From an uncultured Bacillaceae bacterium (GTDB taxonomy: Bacteria; Bacillota; Bacilli; Bacillales; Alkalibacillaceae), in assembly GCA_937958375.1 (NCBI GenBank), contig CALGNY010000101.1, forward strand, positions 1 to 6,799: 6,799 nucleotides of DNA, written 5' to 3'. Shown here in pieces: positions 5,455-6,799 of the stretch. Position numbers and translations under genes: made by a program. Under the pieces are notes generated by a model, which was not told the origin of the DNA, ran no database searches, and saw only the letters and a program-made list of their open reading frames with translations. The number at the start of each line of letters is the position of its first letter. Position 1 is the stretch's first letter.

Positions 5455-5469
5455 AATGTTCAGAATATT
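5455..5469. promoter_or_regulatory. CodY-type operator in front of the catabolic operon
   Basis: AATGTTCAGAATATT matches the CodY consensus AATTTTCWGAAAATT at 13 of 15 positions, including the central TTCWGAA. It lies only a few bases upstream of the ribosome binding site of the flavoenzyme gene, where it would overlap the promoter -10 or the early transcript. CodY represses amino-acid uptake and catabolism when branched-chain amino acids and GTP are abundant, which suits this operon. Confidence 0.6.
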
Positions 5470-5488
5470 GTTTCTTTTAATTTTACAA
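5462..5488 (-). promoter_or_regulatory. Weak candidate promoter of the catabolic operon
   Basis: On the minus strand, TTGTAA (5488-5483) and TATTCT (5467-5462) are separated by 15 bp, each matching consensus at four of six bases. It would give a leader of about 17 nt overlapping the CodY box. An alternative -10 is TAGAGT (5495-5490), which lacks a -35 and would then depend on an activator. No strong promoter is visible, consistent with activation by the divergent regulator. Confidence 0.28.
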
Positions 5489-5516
5489 GACTCTATTTTT
5501 GTTTCCTATGGTCATT

Positions 5517-5530
5517 GTGCATAAATTCAC
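5517..5530. promoter_or_regulatory. Dyad GTGCATAAATTCAC, possible regulator operator
   Basis: The 14-bp imperfect palindrome GTGnATAAATnCAC lies in the middle of the divergent region, just upstream of the regulator's -35. It is centred about 40 bp before the start predicted from the minus-strand TAGAGT element, an activator-like position. Assignment to the divergent CdaR/PucR-type regulator is inference from position only. Confidence 0.35.
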
Positions 5531-5539
5531 CGAATATTA

Positions 5540-5568
5540 TTTAAATTTAGAATCTGATTGATTATAAT
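5540..5568 (+). promoter_or_regulatory. SigA-type promoter of the regulator gene
   Basis: TTTAAA (5540-5545, four of six matches) is followed after 17 bp by a perfect TATAAT (5563-5568). Transcription would start near 5575, about 34 nt upstream of the TTG start at 5609. The good -10 and mediocre -35 suggest modest constitutive expression. Confidence 0.65.
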
Positions 5569-5608
5569 ATAAGAAAGCCAAATCATTTCAATGAACGGAG
5601 GAATGGCG

Positions 5609-6781
5609 TTGAACGAATTTGTTCAGTTTGCACAAAAAGCTGTGAAAGCGATTACAAAGATTATGCCTTTTCCGATCAGTTTGACCGATGTCGATGGTGT
5701 CATTGTCGGGACGTCTGATCCCAAACGAATCGGAACCATCCATACGCCTTCGAAACAAGTCATTCGTCAAAATAAGCTCGTCTTTTTTGACGAATCGAGA
5801 AATAACCTAGGCGAAAATGTGTTACCCGGCGCAGCCGTCCCCCTCCATTTTGATTATGAAACGGTCGGCGTATTGGGGATCATTGGTGACCCGAAAGAAG
5901 TGGAGCCGTATGTCTTGCTTGTCAAAAACTATATCGAAATGATGTGGCATGACACTGAGTACCAAAAACAACTGACACTGGAACTCAGTCATATGGAAAC
6001 GTTCATTCAATACCTTCTTTTCACACCACAACTCGATGACGAAAAGATTGATGAATACTGCAAAATGATGGATATACCGAAACATAAAACGCGTTACTGC
6101 ATCATCGTGGAATTTGGAGACTCCTTGTCCGCCAACATCAAACGGACGGTGACCCCCGATGAATTCAAGTCGCGACTCATTCATCTTATGAAAAGTGTAT
6201 TCGATGCAAAGGACGATATATGCTCTTTTTTGAATACCGAACGAATGGTTTTATGCAAAACCTGTTACGGTCTGACTGAATATGTAAATCATATGAAGAA
6301 ATTCGAGCAAAATTCCGAGCAATTCATTCACCAACTAAAAAATATGGCCATCGAGCCGAGTCAAATCGCCGTCGGTCCCCTTGTGTCTTCCATGGATCGA
6401 TTAGCGGATTCCTACCGAAAAGCTGAAGTGTTGGTTCAGTTTGCCAAAAAACATCCGTATGGTGAACGCTCGTTATCTTGTATGGATCCATCCTTGCTCG
6501 CGGAGTTGTTTTATCATGATACCGTGCAGCTGGATGATTCACTCGAACTTTTGTTGCAACCGTTAAAAAAAGATCCTGCACATGCAGAACTCATCGGAAA
6601 TTTCATTACCTATATGGAGTGCAACATGAACATCAGCGAGGCCGCTGACAAGTTGTACATCCACCGAAATACATTGTTATACCGGCTGAACAAGCTCCAT
6701 AAACTAACCGGAATTCCTTATAAACAATTCAAGCTTGCATCAATGCTTTATTATTATTTGGTGAAAAATCGGGTGGGTTAG
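5609..6781 (+). CDS. CdaR/PucR-type transcriptional regulator
   Basis: The protein is 390 aa from the chosen start. Residues 1-130 resemble the sugar-diacid recognition domain of CdaR, with conserved-looking ISLTDVDGVIVGTSDPKRIG (23-42), GAAVPL (74-79) and GVLGIIGD (87-94). The middle (about 140-290) fits the degenerate GGDEF-like region of this family. The C-terminus carries the PucR-type helix-turn-helix (HTH_30), with MNISEAADKLYIHRNTLLYR at 340-359. Family members are ligand-responsive DNA-binding proteins, usually activators of adjacent catabolic genes. The TTG at 5609 has GGAGG (5597-5601) 7 nt upstream and is preferred. The ATG at 5591 lies before that signal, and the ATG at 5603 is only one base after it. 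It is divergent from the flavoenzyme operon, which it probably controls. The ligand is unknown and need not be a sugar diacid. Confidence 0.9.
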   Translation: MNEFVQFAQKAVKAITKIMPFPISLTDVDGVIVGTSDPKRIGTIHTPSKQVIRQNKLVFFDESRNNLGENVLPGAAVPLHFDYETVGVLGIIGDPKEVEPYVLLVKNYIEMMWHDTEYQKQLTLELSHMETFIQYLLFTPQLDDEKIDEYCKMMDIPKHKTRYCIIVEFGDSLSANIKRTVTPDEFKSRLIHLMKSVFDAKDDICSFLNTERMVLCKTCYGLTEYVNHMKKFEQNSEQFIHQLKNMAIEPSQIAVGPLVSSMDRLADSYRKAEVLVQFAKKHPYGERSLSCMDPSLLAELFYHDTVQLDDSLELLLQPLKKDPAHAELIGNFITYMECNMNISEAADKLYIHRNTLLYRLNKLHKLTGIPYKQFKLASMLYYYLVKNRVG

Positions 6782-6799
6782 ATGGGGAGGATTTTTGGT
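6782..6799 (+). promoter_or_regulatory. Possible ribosome binding site for a gene beyond the window edge
   Basis: GGGGAGG (6784-6790) immediately follows the regulator's stop codon, and nine bases then remain before the window ends. A start codon at or near 6800 would have ideal spacing. An ATG at 6782 also directly abuts the TAG stop but has no ribosome binding site of its own. A further cotranscribed gene is plausible but not shown. Confidence 0.3.

Noticed and set aside
5591..5608. ATG at 5591 or 5603 as the start of the regulator
   Set aside because: The only good ribosome binding site, GGAGG at 5597-5601, lies downstream of the first ATG and one base from the second. The TTG at 5609 has 7-nt spacing.

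Overview
The window looks like a chromosomal segment of a low-to-medium GC Firmicute, probably Bacillaceae or Planococcaceae. The evidence is strong GGAGG-type ribosome binding sites, TTG starts, a CtsR operator in front of clpP, a tRNA-Arg(CCG) gene next to clpP, a CodY-like box, and intrinsic terminators with long T runs. The genus cannot be fixed from the sequence alone.

Layout. Bases 1-78 hold two diverged copies of a 51-bp-period repeat. Bases 77-256 are a complete minus-strand transcription unit: promoter, tRNA-Arg(CCG) and terminator. Bases 257-749 contain no convincing gene. They carry two blocks of a 21-bp tandem repeat (7 + 4 units) whose conserved core is TTGCACGG. Bases 750-903 form the clpP control region: a candidate SigB-type promoter, then a SigA promoter overlapped by a perfect CtsR operator. 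clpP occupies 904-1482 and ends at a bidirectional terminator.

From 5438 down to 1527, on the minus strand, lies a four-gene catabolic operon. In order it encodes an FAD-dependent DadA/DAO-type amine or amino-acid oxidoreductase, an ornithine cyclodeaminase/mu-crystallin-family protein that lacks the cyclodeaminase catalytic Asp, a PutP-like sodium:solute symporter, and a 60-aa two-helix membrane protein. Its stop codon lies inside the terminator shared with clpP. A CdaR/PucR-type regulator (5609-6781, plus strand) is divergently transcribed from the operon. The 170-bp divergent region holds a 13/15 CodY-box match and a 14-bp dyad.

How the genes may work together (inference). The symporter imports an amino or imino acid, the flavoenzyme oxidises it to an imine, and the cyclodeaminase-family protein reduces the (cyclic) imine, possibly giving the L-form. 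The small membrane protein may assist the symporter. The regulator would sense the substrate or a related carboxylate, and CodY would shut the unit off when amino acids are plentiful. The substrate is unknown. D-proline, pipecolate or another cyclic or N-substituted amino acid is a testable guess. This operon and the 21-bp arrays are the two most interesting items in the window.
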